Shown here one piece after another: positions 36,704 to 45,292 of a DNA stretch of 64,000 nt. The first letter of the stretch is position 1. Each line of letters opens with the position of its first letter. This DNA comes from Sphingobium sp. V4. Lineage in GTDB: Bacteria > Pseudomonadota > Alphaproteobacteria > Sphingomonadales > Sphingomonadaceae. A program made the translations under genes and the position numbers. The notes below the pieces were generated by a model that was not told the origin of the DNA, did no database searches, and worked only from the letters and a program-made list of their open reading frames with translations. Location of the stretch: the NCBI RefSeq assembly GCF_029590555.1, contig NZ_CP081001.1, positions 434,001 to 498,000 of the forward strand. Direction: 5' to 3'.

Positions 36704-36946
36704 TTATTCCATCCCCAGCGCGGCGAGATAGGTCTGGAGAATGGCTTCCATTTCCTGCCGGTCATGCGGCTGCATCTTCCGCAGGCGCACGATCTGTCGC
36801 ATGATCTTGCCGTCATAGCCGTTGGCCTTGGCTTCCAGATAGACGTCCTTGATGTCGTCGCCAATGCCCTTCTTTTCTTCTTCCAGGCGCTCGATGCGCT
36901 CGATGAAGAGGCGTAGCTGGTCGGCGGCGACATTGGGTTCGCTCAT
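36704..36946 (-). CDS. gapR: Nucleoid-associated protein GapR (DUF2312)
   Basis: This 80-residue protein matches DUF2312: [20 protein letters not shown], a long coiled-coil helix, then [20 protein letters not shown] and [20 protein letters not shown]. In Caulobacter GapR binds overtwisted DNA ahead of replication and transcription and helps topoisomerases, and it is largely confined to Alphaproteobacteria. ATG 36946 opens [14 protein letters not shown]. Neighbours on both sides are short minus-strand genes of unrelated function. Confidence 0.93.
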   Translation of the reverse strand: MSEPNVAADQLRLFIERIERLEEEKKGIGDDIKDVYLEAKANGYDGKIMRQIVRLRKMQPHDRQEMEAILQTYLAALGME

Positions 36947-36995
36947 GGGAATCTCCGTGCAAGTTTGAAAATGGGAATCAGGCTGGCGGACGCCT

Positions 36996-37295
36996 CTAAT
37001 GATTGTCGGCGTTCTTCGCCACACTCTCCTGCATCTTTGCGATCTGCTGCGGCGTCGCCTCGCCCTGATGCCGGGCTTTCCATTCGGCAAAGGGCATTCC
37101 GTGGATGATCTCGCGCGCCTGGTCCTTCGTCAGTTGGCCGTCGGCCTCTGCGATCCAGTCGGCCAGGCAATTGCGGCAAAAGCCCGCGCTCCCCATCAGG
37201 TCGATATTCTGGACGTCGGTCCGGTGCTGCAAATGCGCAACCAGACGGCGGAAGGCGGTTGCAGCAACCGCATCTGTGAGTATGGTGTCGGCCAT
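36996..37295 (-). CDS. DUF1244 domain protein
   Basis: This 99-residue protein matches DUF1244: [20 protein letters not shown], then [20 protein letters not shown], and [21 protein letters not shown] conserved CRNC pair suggests a metal or redox site. The family is common in proteobacteria but unassigned. It lies upstream of gapR, separated by 49 bp, so the two may be co-transcribed. It is divergent from pyk with about 100 bp between. Confidence 0.9.
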   Translation of the reverse strand: MADTILTDAVAATAFRRLVAHLQHRTDVQNIDLMGSAGFCRNCLADWIAEADGQLTKDQAREIIHGMPFAEWKARHQGEATPQQIAKMQESVAKNADNH

Positions 37296-37399
37296 CGGCG
37301 ATCCTTTCGCTGATCTACATCATCCTGTCGTGCAGCACGGATAACCCATAACGACGCCCTGGCAAGGTTCAGGAGCGATCATGACGGTCAGGAGAAGAC

Positions 37400-38857
37400 A
37401 TGACGAAGTTACCGCCCCGCTCGCGCAAGGTCCGCATCCTTGCGACCCTTGGCCCTGCGAGCGATACGCCCGAGATGATCCGGGCGCTGTTCGTCGCCGG
37501 GGCCGACGCCTTCCGCATCAACATGAGCCATGGCGCGCATGAAGATCATGCCGCGCGCATCGCGTCCATCCGCGCGCTGGAAAAGGAGTTCAACCGGCCG
37601 ACGACCATATTGGGCGACCTGCAAGGCCCCAAGCTGCGTGTCGGTACGTTCGAGAAGGGGCTGGCCATATTGGAGACCGGTGCGCCCTTCATTCTCGACC
37701 GGGACGAAACCCCCGGCGACGCGCGCCGCGTCAACCTGCCCCATCCCGAAATCTACGCGGCGCTGGTGCCCGAAACCCGGCTGCTGCTGGATGACGGCAA
37801 GCTGGTGCTGCGCGTGAAGGCAGTGAGCGAGGACCGGATCGAGACCATGGTCGAGGTCGGCGGGACATTGTCCAACCGCAAGGGCGTGAACGTGCCCGAC
37901 GTGGTGGTGCCTGTGCCGGCGCTGACCGACAAGGACCGGCGTGACCTCAGTTTCGCGATCGAGCAGGGTTGCGACTGGATCGCCCTGAGCTTCGTGCAGC
38001 GGCCCGAGGATCTGGCCGAAGCGCGCAAGCTGATGGGCGGCTATGGGTCGCTGATGGCCAAGATCGAGAAGCCGTCGGCGGTGCAGCGGCTGGAGGAGAT
38101 CGTCGAACTGGCCGATGGCGTGATGGTCGCGCGCGGCGACCTGGGCGTCGAGCTGCCGCCGCAGGCCGTGCCCCCGCTCCAGAAGCAGATCGTCGCCACC
38201 GCGCGGCGCATGGGCCGCCCCGTGGTGGTCGCGACGCAGATGCTCGAATCGATGATCAAGTCGCCTTCGCCGACTCGCGCCGAAGTGTCGGACGTGGCGA
38301 CGGCGGTCTATGACGGCGCCGACGCGATCATGCTGTCGGCCGAAACGGCCGCCGGCGACTGGCCGGTCGAGGCGGTCGCCATGATGGACAGCATCGCCCA
38401 CAGCGTCGAGCGCGATCCGGGCTATTTCGGCCGGCTCCACTATACCGAGACGCGCCCCGACCCGACCACCGCCGACGCGCTGGCCGAGGGTGCTGGCGGC
38501 ATTGTCGAGGTGGTGGGCGCCAGCTGCATCACCTGCTTCACCTCGTCGGGCAGCACGGTGCGTCGGGTGGCGCGCGAGCGGCCCTCCGCGCCGATCCTGG
38601 CCCTGACGCCGCGCACCGATACCGCGCGCAAGCTGGGCCTTACGTGGGGCGTCCATGCGGTCCGCACCAAGGATATCGGGACGTTCGAGGAGATGATCGG
38701 CAAGGCCCGCCGCATGGCGCTGCGCCACGGGATGGTCGAGAAGGGCGGCAAGATCGTCGTGCTGGCGGGCGTGCCCTTTGGTACGCCGGGATCGACCAAC
38801 GTGCTCCATGTCGCGTCGATTCGCGGCGACGAACTCAAGGGACGCGACGAGGGCTGA
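37400..38857 (+). CDS. pyk: Pyruvate kinase
   Basis: This 485-residue glycolytic enzyme transfers phosphate from PEP to ADP. Marks: RKVRILATLGPASDTPEMIR at the start, FRINMSHGAHEDH, LGDLQGPKLRVG, the active-site block LMAKIEKPSAVQRLEEIVEL, DGVMVARGDLGVELPP, VATQMLESMIKSPSPTRAE and AIMLSAETAAGDWPVEAV. The C-terminal allosteric domain is present but has a longer insert around ILALTPRTDTARKLGLTWGV. GGAGAAGAC precedes ATG 37400. It is a stand-alone gene. Confidence 0.95.
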   Translation: MTKLPPRSRKVRILATLGPASDTPEMIRALFVAGADAFRINMSHGAHEDHAARIASIRALEKEFNRPTTILGDLQGPKLRVGTFEKGLAILETGAPFILDRDETPGDARRVNLPHPEIYAALVPETRLLLDDGKLVLRVKAVSEDRIETMVEVGGTLSNRKGVNVPDVVVPVPALTDKDRRDLSFAIEQGCDWIALSFVQRPEDLAEARKLMGGYGSLMAKIEKPSAVQRLEEIVELADGVMVARGDLGVELPPQAVPPLQKQIVATARRMGRPVVVATQMLESMIKSPSPTRAEVSDVATAVYDGADAIMLSAETAAGDWPVEAVAMMDSIAHSVERDPGYFGRLHYTETRPDPTTADALAEGAGGIVEVVGASCITCFTSSGSTVRRVARERPSAPILALTPRTDTARKLGLTWGVHAVRTKDIGTFEEMIGKARRMALRHGMVEKGGKIVVLAGVPFGTPGSTNVLHVASIRGDELKGRDEG

Positions 38858-38870
38858 GGTCCGGCCCTCA

Positions 38871-38930
38871 TTGCGAGCGGCGCGAAGCAATCCACTGCCA
38901 TTCCCCTGGATTGCTTCGCTGCGCTCGCAA
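38871..38930. repeat. Interspersed inverted repeat, TTGCGAGCG/GAAGCAATCCA family
   Basis: The left arm 38871-38894 and right arm 38907-38930 are inverted copies matching at 22 of 24 bases, separated by 12 bp. It lies immediately after pyk. Confidence 0.7.
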
Positions 38931-38974
38931 GGGCGGGGATAGTTGATTCGGCGCCATCCTGCGCCAACACGGAA

Positions 38975-39046
38975 AGGCGCCCGATCATAGACCGGGCGCC
39001 TGCCACATGTTCATCAGGAACGACCGCCTCCCGAAGGAGGCGTCGT
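38975..39046 (-). terminator. Two hairpins downstream of rpmJ
   Basis: 38975-38983 pairs with 38993-39001 (9 bp), and a stronger stem 39025-39031 with 39036-39042 has a TTCG tetraloop on the minus strand, extended by ACGA/TCGT outside one bulge. The inner hairpin begins 8 bp after the rpmJ stop. pyk converges from the other side, so both may serve both genes. Confidence 0.65.
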
Positions 39047-39053
39047 CCGTCGC

Positions 39054-39179
39054 TTAGCCCTGGCGGGCCTTGAAGCGGCGGTTGGTCTTGTTGATGACGT
39101 AGGTGCGGCCGCGACGACGGATCACGCGGTTGTCCCGGTGGCGGCCCTTGAGCGACTTGAGCGAGTTGCGGATCTTCAT
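39054..39179 (-). CDS. rpmJ: 50S ribosomal protein L36
   Basis: This 41-residue basic protein [20 protein letters not shown] is the C-minus (zinc-free) L36 form: no CxxC zinc ribbon, and 41 rather than 37-38 residues. It is a late-binding 50S subunit protein. Upstream in-frame codons exist but carry no ribosomal sequence. It is transcribed alone and followed by strong hairpins. Confidence 0.96.
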   Translation of the reverse strand: MKIRNSLKSLKGRHRDNRVIRRRGRTYVINKTNRRFKARQG

Positions 39180-39390
39180 GGCAATCGGCCTTTGATGAAT
39201 CTGGTTTGATCGGAAAATCGAAGCGCAGCCCCTATGGGCGCGGCGGTCCAAAGTCAAGGGCGGCGAGCCGGTTTTTGCCCCTATATGCTCCGCCGTTCAT
39301 CCTCCATGCAGCAAGCCGATGGCTTCACGCGTTGGAGGGGATTATGTCCTCCGCGCCGTGTATTGCGCAAATGCCCGTTGGAGTGAACCC

Positions 39391-39987
39391 ATGTCGAAGC
39401 GCCTCTTCCTTGCCGCCAGCCTTGTCCTGCCCCTTGCCGCCTGCGCGACGGCCGTGCCGCCGGTGGAGGTAACGCGCTTTCATGTCGGCGATCCGGCCCG
39501 CTCGGGGACGATCGCGGTCGAGGAAATGCTCGGCAATCCGGATGTCAGCCTGGAATTCCGCACCTATGCCATGGCGGTACAGCAGGAATGGCAGCGTATC
39601 GGCTTCACGGCCGCGCCGGCCGGGGCCAGCAGCGACTATGTCGCTCTGGTGAGCTTCCGCCGCAGCTTCCGCCCGACCGGCGTCGATCGCAGCGGCAAGC
39701 CGGTCAGCGTCGGCGTAGGCGGCGGCATCGGCAGCGGCGGCTTTTCCGGGCTGGGCGTGGGCGTCGGCATCAACCTGTCGGGCAAGCCCAAGGATATCGT
39801 GACGACCGAATTGCAGGTGCAGCTGCGCCGCCGGTCCGATTCGGCCACCATCTGGGAAGGGCGTGCCTCCACTGCCGCGCGGCAGGGAACGCCGGCCGCC
39901 CAGCCGGGCCTCGCCGCGCAAAAGCTCGCCGCCGCGCTGATCGGGGGCTATCCGGGTGAATCGGGGCGCACTATAACCGTCAAATGA
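39391..39987 (+). CDS. DUF4136-like lipoprotein
   Basis: This 198-residue protein has the signal peptide [18 protein letters not shown] with a LAAC lipobox (Cys18). The mature part resembles DUF4136: [20 protein letters not shown], then [20 protein letters not shown], a Gly-rich loop ([20 protein letters not shown]), and [20 protein letters not shown]. The family is exported and uncharacterised. ATG 39391 opens the signal peptide; earlier in-frame codons do not. Its 3' end overlaps the next gene by 4 bp (ATGA), so the carboxypeptidase is translationally coupled to it. Confidence 0.82.
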   Translation: MSKRLFLAASLVLPLAACATAVPPVEVTRFHVGDPARSGTIAVEEMLGNPDVSLEFRTYAMAVQQEWQRIGFTAAPAGASSDYVALVSFRRSFRPTGVDRSGKPVSVGVGGGIGSGGFSGLGVGVGINLSGKPKDIVTTELQVQLRRRSDSATIWEGRASTAARQGTPAAQPGLAAQKLAAALIGGYPGESGRTITVK

Positions 39988-41114
39988 CCATCAGCATTTC
40001 CAGCGGCTTCGACAGCGGCAATATTCGCGTTCTTTCCATCACCGATAGCCCGGCCGGCGTCCGTGCCGAGCTGGAGATCGTGACCGATCACCAGAGCGAC
40101 TTCTATCAGTGGTTCCACTTCCGCCTGGCCAATGCGGCGGGGCGCGAGGTGGAGTTGGCAATCGTCAACGGCGCGGGGTCGGCCTATCCCGACGGCTGGC
40201 CCGGTTACAGCGCGCGGGTGAGCGAGGATCGCGAAAACTGGTATCTCGCCGATACCGGCTATGCCGACGGGACGCTGACCATCCGTCTGACGCCGGACAG
40301 CAACGCCGTATGGATCGCCTATTTTGCTCCCTATTCGATGGAGCGGCACCACGACCTTATCGCCTGGGCGGCAACCCAGCCGGGCGTCGTCCATCGCGAA
40401 CTGGGGCTGACGCTCGACGGCCAGCCGCTCGACCTGCTGACGCTGGGCGACGGGCCGAAGCAGCTGTGGCTCTATGCCCGCCAGCATCCGGGCGAATCGA
40501 TGGCGCAATGGTGGATGGAAGGCGCGCTGGAGCGGCTGTGCGACGAGGAAGACGCGGTCGCCCGCCTGCTCCGGCACAAGGCGACGATCCACCTCGTCCC
40601 CAACATGAACCCGGACGGCAGCCGTCGGGGCCATCTGCGCACCAATGCGGCGGGCGTGAACCTGAACCGCGAATGGCATGAGCCGTCGATGGAGCGCAGC
40701 CCGGAAGTGCTGCTGGTCCGCAATGCGATGGACGAGACGGGCGTCCATTTCGCGATGGACGTGCATGGCGACGAGGCGATTGCCGCCGTCTTCATTGCAG
40801 GCTTCGAAGGCATCCCGTCGATTAGCGCGAAGCAGACGGCGCTCTATCACCGCTATCGCGACACGCTGGCGGCCCGCACCCCCGATTTCCAGACACGGCT
40901 CGGCTATCCGGTCGCGGCGGCGGGAAAGGCCAATCTGTCCATGTCGACCAACCAGGTTGCCGAGCGTTTCGGCGCGGTGGCGATGACGCTGGAAATGCCG
41001 TTCAAGGATAATGACGACCTGCCCGACGCCGATCATGGCTGGTCGCCCGCGCGGTCGATCCAGTTGGCGAAGGATTGCCTGGCCGTGCTGGCGGAAATGA
41101 TCGACGAGCTTTGA
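39984..41114 (+). CDS. M14-family metallocarboxypeptidase
   Basis: This 376-residue protein has an N-terminal beta domain (about 1-120, [20 protein letters not shown] onward) and an M14 catalytic domain. The zinc site is visible as [17 protein letters not shown] (HxxE) and the later His in [16 protein letters not shown] Glu near the end ([10 protein letters not shown]) fits the catalytic Glu. This layout matches the cytosolic carboxypeptidase (CCP/M14B-like) branch, which in eukaryotes removes glutamates from tubulin; bacterial substrates are not known. There is no signal peptide, so the enzyme is cytosolic. It overlaps the preceding lipoprotein by 4 bp. Confidence 0.88.
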   Translation: MTISISSGFDSGNIRVLSITDSPAGVRAELEIVTDHQSDFYQWFHFRLANAAGREVELAIVNGAGSAYPDGWPGYSARVSEDRENWYLADTGYADGTLTIRLTPDSNAVWIAYFAPYSMERHHDLIAWAATQPGVVHRELGLTLDGQPLDLLTLGDGPKQLWLYARQHPGESMAQWWMEGALERLCDEEDAVARLLRHKATIHLVPNMNPDGSRRGHLRTNAAGVNLNREWHEPSMERSPEVLLVRNAMDETGVHFAMDVHGDEAIAAVFIAGFEGIPSISAKQTALYHRYRDTLAARTPDFQTRLGYPVAAAGKANLSMSTNQVAERFGAVAMTLEMPFKDNDDLPDADHGWSPARSIQLAKDCLAVLAEMIDEL

Positions 41115-41147
41115 ATCTTCTCTCCCGACGAGAGAGGAGATGAGGGT

Positions 41148-41867
41148 TCAGCCGAACAATTCGGCCAGGAAATCCGCCATCGCCCCGAAGCTGCGCCGGT
41201 CCGCGTCGGCGCTGTAGGCCAGGCCCTTGTCCGGCATGTTCACGCTTTCGTCGGTGAAGGCGTGGCCGGTTCCGCCATAGGCATGGATCTGCCAGTCGCA
41301 GCCGGCCTGCGTCAGTTCCTGGGCCAGCGCCACGGTGGCGTCCGGCGGGGCGATCGGATCGTCCCAGCCGTGACAGATGAGCAGCTTCGCGGTGATCTCG
41401 GCATTGGGGAAGGGAGGTGCCTGGTAGACGCCGTGGAAGCTGACGCCGCCGGCAATGTCGGCGCCGCTGCGGGCGAGGTCCAGGACGCACAGGCCGCCGA
41501 AGCAGAAGCCGATCGCGGCCGTGCGCGCCGGATCGACCCCGTCCAGCCCCTTGAGCAGCGCATGGGCCGCGTTCAGCCGGTCGCGCAGCAGCGCGCGATC
41601 GTCCTTCAGCGCGTTCATGTAGCGGGCCGGATCGGCATCGGCGCGGGTGGCGCGCTTGCCCTGTCCGAATAGATCGACAACGAACACGACATATCCCAGC
41701 GCCGCGACCTTTTCCGCCCGGATAAAATCCGCCTCCTTGGCGCCCAGCACATTGGGAAAGAGCAGGATGCCGGGTCGGCGCGCGGCATCGGTGGAATCGG
41801 AAACCGCCATATGTTCAAAGGGTTGACCGGCGATGTCCTGGAGGATGATGGTGCGGATGATGCTCAT
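41148..41867 (-). CDS. Dienelactone hydrolase-family protein
   Basis: This 239-residue alpha/beta hydrolase has Cys as nucleophile in AIGFCFGGLCVLDLAR, Asp in CHGWDDPIAPPDATVAL, and His in YGGTGHAFTDESV. These three form the dienelactone hydrolase triad. The sequence is cytosolic. Dienelactone hydrolases open lactones in chlorocatechol breakdown, but many such genes in sphingomonads are general esterases. It lies 18 bp downstream of prmA on the same strand, so they are probably co-transcribed. Confidence 0.88.
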   Translation of the reverse strand: MSIIRTIILQDIAGQPFEHMAVSDSTDAARRPGILLFPNVLGAKEADFIRAEKVAALGYVVFVVDLFGQGKRATRADADPARYMNALKDDRALLRDRLNAAHALLKGLDGVDPARTAAIGFCFGGLCVLDLARSGADIAGGVSFHGVYQAPPFPNAEITAKLLICHGWDDPIAPPDATVALAQELTQAGCDWQIHAYGGTGHAFTDESVNMPDKGLAYSADADRRSFGAMADFLAELFG

Positions 41868-41885
41868 GACTGTCCAACTCGCTGT

Positions 41886-42881
41886 CTAGATGCTGCCGAA
41901 ACCTGGCGCTTCGCCGCGCGCCGCGGCATTGAGGCGGCGGGGGCGCCTCCAGCCGATTCGGGGACGCTTGCGCAGGCGCAGCGTGGGCCAGTCGCCACGG
42001 TCGCTGCGTTCGGCGAGGCGCATACCTTCCGCGCGATAGGCGGCGAGCACGGCGTCGGCCTGTTCCTTCAATAGCCCTGCTAGGATGATCGTCCCGCCAT
42101 CCTCGACCAGCGCGCACAGGGCCGGCGCCAGTTCGATCAATGGCCCGGCGAGGATATTGGCGATCAGCAGGTCGTAGGGCGCTCGGCCGAACAGCGCCGG
42201 ATGGTCCGCGCCGGCGGCGGTGACGAGGGCAAGCTGACCGGCCCCGTGGCCCAGCGCCACCCCATTGGCGCGGGCATTGTCGGCGCTGATCTCCACAGCG
42301 ACCGGATCGATGTCTGACGCGATAGCATGGGCATGGGGCCAAAGATGCAGCGCGGCGAAGGCCAGCAGCCCGGTGCCCGTACCGATGTCGGCAACGTTGC
42401 GCGCGCGCATCCCCACATGGCGCATCCGGTCGAGCATCATCAGGCAGCCGGCGGTGGTTTCATGCTGGCCGGTGCCGAAGGCGCGGCTCGCTTCGATCAG
42501 CAGGTTTGCATGGCCGGGGCGTTCCGGGTCGCTTGCAAGGTTGCGGACATGGAAACGTCCGGCAGTTACGGGCTCCAGACCCTGCTGGCTCAGCGTCACC
42601 CAATCCTCGTCGGGCAAAGGCTCGACCATCGGCTTCACCCCGGCGGCGCTGGGCACCAGCGTCCGCAGCAGCTTGATCGCGGCGGGGCCGGGCTTGCCCT
42701 CGAAATAGGCGTCGAGCTGCCACTTGTCCTCGTCGTCCGGCTCCGCCTCGCTGGTCATCAGGACCGGAGGGCGATCCATCAGGGCGAAGGCGGCGATATC
42801 GCCGTCCAGCGCCTCGGCTTCGGCGCGGGTGCAGGGCAGGGTGACTTTCCAGCTTTGCGCCGGTCTTGCGACATCGTTCAT
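41886..42881 (-). CDS. prmA: Ribosomal protein L11 methyltransferase
   Basis: This 331-residue enzyme trimethylates ribosomal protein L11. The N-terminal L11-recognition domain spans about residues 1-110. The SAM domain has RAFGTGQHETTAGCLMMLDR, the PrmA-specific motif, then VADIGTGTGLLAFAALHLW, ANGVALGHG and LLIANILAGPLIELAPAL. The C-terminus carries a basic extension (RKRPRIGWRRPRRL). It has no obvious partner except the hydrolase downstream. No promoter is clear. Confidence 0.93.
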   Translation of the reverse strand: MNDVARPAQSWKVTLPCTRAEAEALDGDIAAFALMDRPPVLMTSEAEPDDEDKWQLDAYFEGKPGPAAIKLLRTLVPSAAGVKPMVEPLPDEDWVTLSQQGLEPVTAGRFHVRNLASDPERPGHANLLIEASRAFGTGQHETTAGCLMMLDRMRHVGMRARNVADIGTGTGLLAFAALHLWPHAHAIASDIDPVAVEISADNARANGVALGHGAGQLALVTAAGADHPALFGRAPYDLLIANILAGPLIELAPALCALVEDGGTIILAGLLKEQADAVLAAYRAEGMRLAERSDRGDWPTLRLRKRPRIGWRRPRRLNAAARGEAPGFGSI

Positions 42882-42985
42882 CCCGCCGCCTTTAGACCAG
42901 CGACGGGAGGAGGGGAAGCATCCGGGCGTCGCCGCTCAGGTCTGTCCTTCGTTTCGAGCGGGGACGACGCTTCAGGCCGCCTGTG

Positions 42986-44320
42986 TCAGGCGACCTGGCG
43001 GCCGAAGTCGGACGACGCATGGCGCAGGCTGGCAAGCTTGTCCTCTACGCTCTTGAAGCCGCGTTCCAACTGGTCGATTTCCGACGCCACGACCTCTGTA
43101 TCCTGGCGGATGGCCGAGATGGTGGTCGACATGGAGTCGGCGGCGAGCGCTGTTTCGTCGACGGCGGCGGTGATCATGGTGACGGTCTGGGCCTGCGCGT
43201 CCATGGCGTGGCGGATGCGTTCGGCGCTCGCCTGCACTTCGCCCACCGTGTCGCGGATGCGCTCGTTGGTTTCGACCGACTGGCGCGTCGACATCTGGAT
43301 GTCGGCGATCTTGCCGGCAATCTCGTCGGTGGCGCGGGCGGTCTGGTTGGCCAGGCTCTTCACCTCCTGCGCGACCACCGCGAAGCCGCGACCCGCATCG
43401 CCCGCACGGGCGGCCTCGATCGTGGCGTTGAGCGCGAGCAGGTTGGTCTGGCCCGCAATGTCGCGGATCAGGCCCAGGATCGATTCGATCGACTTGGCAT
43501 GTTCGGACAGGGTGGCGGACATGGTGACGGCGTCGCCCGACTGGCGCGCGGCGCGCTGGGCGACATCGGCAGCGCCCTCCACCTCGGTGCGGGCATCTTC
43601 GATCGCGCGGATCAGGCCGGCGGAGGTGCGGGCGGCTTCGCGCATCGCCAGCGCCGATTGTTCGGCGGCGGCGGCGACTTCTGACGCCTTGCCCAGCATC
43701 CCGCGCGTGGCGGCGGAGGCGTCCTTCGCCTGTTCGCGCAGCGATTCGCCCAGCTTCGACGCGCCGTCGATCTCGCCGACGATGCGTTGTTCGAACAGCG
43801 AGCCGTAGCGTTGCCGTTCGGCGCGCTGGGACTCGGCCAGATCCTGTGCCAGCACATTGCTCATGATGCCGATGTCCATGGAGGACAGGCGGTTGATCGC
43901 CTGCAACAGGCGCTGGCAGCGCGGCCTGTCGTCCCAGCAGCGGTCGCAGACCAGTTCGGCGATCTTTTCGTTGGATCGGGACACCGCGGTCAGCACCGCC
44001 TGCACCGGGAAGCCGTGCTTGCTGGCGTGGCGCACGCAATCGGTTGCCGTGGCGATCCATTCGCCCGCCGAGAAATTGGCGAGCTTCTGTTCAATATAAC
44101 GGGCGGTTTCGGCCTCGATCTTGCGCAGCGCGCTTTCGCTCAGATGCCGGCGCAGTTGCGCGTCGGCGGCGTAGCTTTCGAAGAAGGTCTGCGCGACTAG
44201 CGGCAGCGAGTCCCGGATCATCGCATGGATTTCCAGCGCGTCGGGTGCGATGCTGTCGGTCAGGTCGAGATTGGCCAGATTATTGGCGTTCACGATCCGG
44301 AATGTCTCGGCGGACTTCAT
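42986..44320 (-). CDS. Soluble methyl-accepting chemotaxis protein, possible globin-coupled sensor
   Basis: The protein is 444 residues with no membrane-spanning segment. The C-terminal half is a methyl-accepting coiled coil with the hairpin tip [20 protein letters not shown] followed by [20 protein letters not shown], so it signals to CheA/CheW. The first 175 residues are all-helical and resemble a globin-coupled sensor in outline: [39 protein letters not shown] and a His in [28 protein letters not shown] stretch is unusual. Heme binding is unproven. No other chemotaxis gene is nearby. A CtrA-like box lies upstream. Confidence 0.8.
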   Translation of the reverse strand: MKSAETFRIVNANNLANLDLTDSIAPDALEIHAMIRDSLPLVAQTFFESYAADAQLRRHLSESALRKIEAETARYIEQKLANFSAGEWIATATDCVRHASKHGFPVQAVLTAVSRSNEKIAELVCDRCWDDRPRCQRLLQAINRLSSMDIGIMSNVLAQDLAESQRAERQRYGSLFEQRIVGEIDGASKLGESLREQAKDASAATRGMLGKASEVAAAAEQSALAMREAARTSAGLIRAIEDARTEVEGAADVAQRAARQSGDAVTMSATLSEHAKSIESILGLIRDIAGQTNLLALNATIEAARAGDAGRGFAVVAQEVKSLANQTARATDEIAGKIADIQMSTRQSVETNERIRDTVGEVQASAERIRHAMDAQAQTVTMITAAVDETALAADSMSTTISAIRQDTEVVASEIDQLERGFKSVEDKLASLRHASSDFGRQVA

Positions 44321-44381
44321 GTTAATCGGGTGCCCTTCGAAAATGCGCGAACCTTTGGTCGGAAGGAATAGCGCCCTTTGG

Positions 44382-44396
44382 TTAATTGATCCTTAT
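44382..44396. promoter_or_regulatory. CtrA-like box (TTAA-N7-TTAT) before the chemoreceptor
   Basis: TTAA (44382-44385), seven bases, then TTAT (44393-44396) differs by one base from the alphaproteobacterial CtrA consensus TTAA-N7-TTAA. It lies about 62-76 bp before the chemoreceptor start. CtrA controls motility genes in many alphaproteobacteria. Confidence 0.35.
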
Positions 44397-44507
44397 TCCA
44401 ACCATCGCCAGCACTTTTCCTGCGCGGCGCCTACGCGGCTTGCCCTCTCGCCTCTTCGCTCTTAAGGGGACGGGACTCAGGGACAAGCTTCAGGGACTAG
44501 GGTAGAC

Positions 44508-44903
44508 ATGGCGCGATCCACCAGCCGGCCACTCTCGCCGCATTTGACGATCTGGAAATGGGGGCCGGCCATGGCCGTCTCCATCATGCACCGCGTGACG
44601 GGCAACGGCCTGGCGACTGCGGGCGCGCTCGGCCTCATCTGGTGGCTGATGGCCGCCGCGACCGGGCCGGAAGCCTATGCGACCTTCGTCAAGTGCGCGA
44701 CGTCGCCGGTCGGCTATCTGGTCATGATCGGTCTGACCTGGTTCTTTTTCCAACATCTCTTTTCGGGCCTCCGGCACTTCGTGCTCGACATGGGCGCGGG
44801 CTATGAACTCAAGAGCAACAAGAGCTGGTCGATCGCGACCTTCGTCGCCTCGCTGCTCGTGACCGGCCTCGTCTGGCTCTATATCTTCGGAAAGGCATTC
44901 TGA
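44508..44903 (+). CDS. sdhC: Succinate dehydrogenase cytochrome b556 subunit
   Basis: This 131-residue inner-membrane subunit anchors SdhAB and carries heme b and part of the quinone site. Marks: RPLSPHLTIWKWGPAMAVSI, then MHRVTGNGLA, and FFFQHLFSGLRHFVLDMG with the heme His in the HxxxGLRH motif. Three membrane helices are evident. It is the first gene of sdhC-sdhD-sdhA, with the sdhD start overlapping its stop by one base. Its promoter must lie in the 187 bp after the chemoreceptor start. Confidence 0.94.
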   Translation: MARSTSRPLSPHLTIWKWGPAMAVSIMHRVTGNGLATAGALGLIWWLMAAATGPEAYATFVKCATSPVGYLVMIGLTWFFFQHLFSGLRHFVLDMGAGYELKSNKSWSIATFVASLLVTGLVWLYIFGKAF

Positions 44904-45292
44904 TGGGCAACGGTACTGGTATCGGCCGCGTCCGTGGCCTTGGCTCCGCGCGGCACGGCGCGCACCACTGGCTGGCGCAGCGCTACACCGCCGTCGGCAA
45001 CCTGCTGCTGGTGCTGTGGCTGATCTTCAGCCTGATCGCGCTGCCCGGCCTCGATTATGAGAGCGTCGTTGGCTGGATCGCCAAGCCGCTGGTCGCGGTG
45101 CCACTGATGCTGATGGTGGTCAGCATCTTCCTGCACCTGCGGCTGGGGATGCAGGTGATGCTGGAGGATTATGTCCATGACAAGGGTCTGGCCTTCTTCT
45201 CCATGCTGCTGCTGAACTTCTATGCCTTTGGCGGCGCGGCCGCGGGCGTCTTCGCGATCGCCAAGATCGCCTTCACGGGGGTCGCCGAATAA
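44903..45292 (+). CDS. sdhD: Succinate dehydrogenase membrane anchor subunit
   Basis: This 129-residue protein has three hydrophobic helices: [40 protein letters not shown] and [20 protein letters not shown]. It begins [20 protein letters not shown] and has [18 protein letters not shown], the SdhD quinone/heme region. It is encoded between sdhC and sdhA with one-base overlaps at both ends, so the three are translated as a unit. Confidence 0.93.
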   Translation: MGNGTGIGRVRGLGSARHGAHHWLAQRYTAVGNLLLVLWLIFSLIALPGLDYESVVGWIAKPLVAVPLMLMVVSIFLHLRLGMQVMLEDYVHDKGLAFFSMLLLNFYAFGGAAAGVFAIAKIAFTGVAE

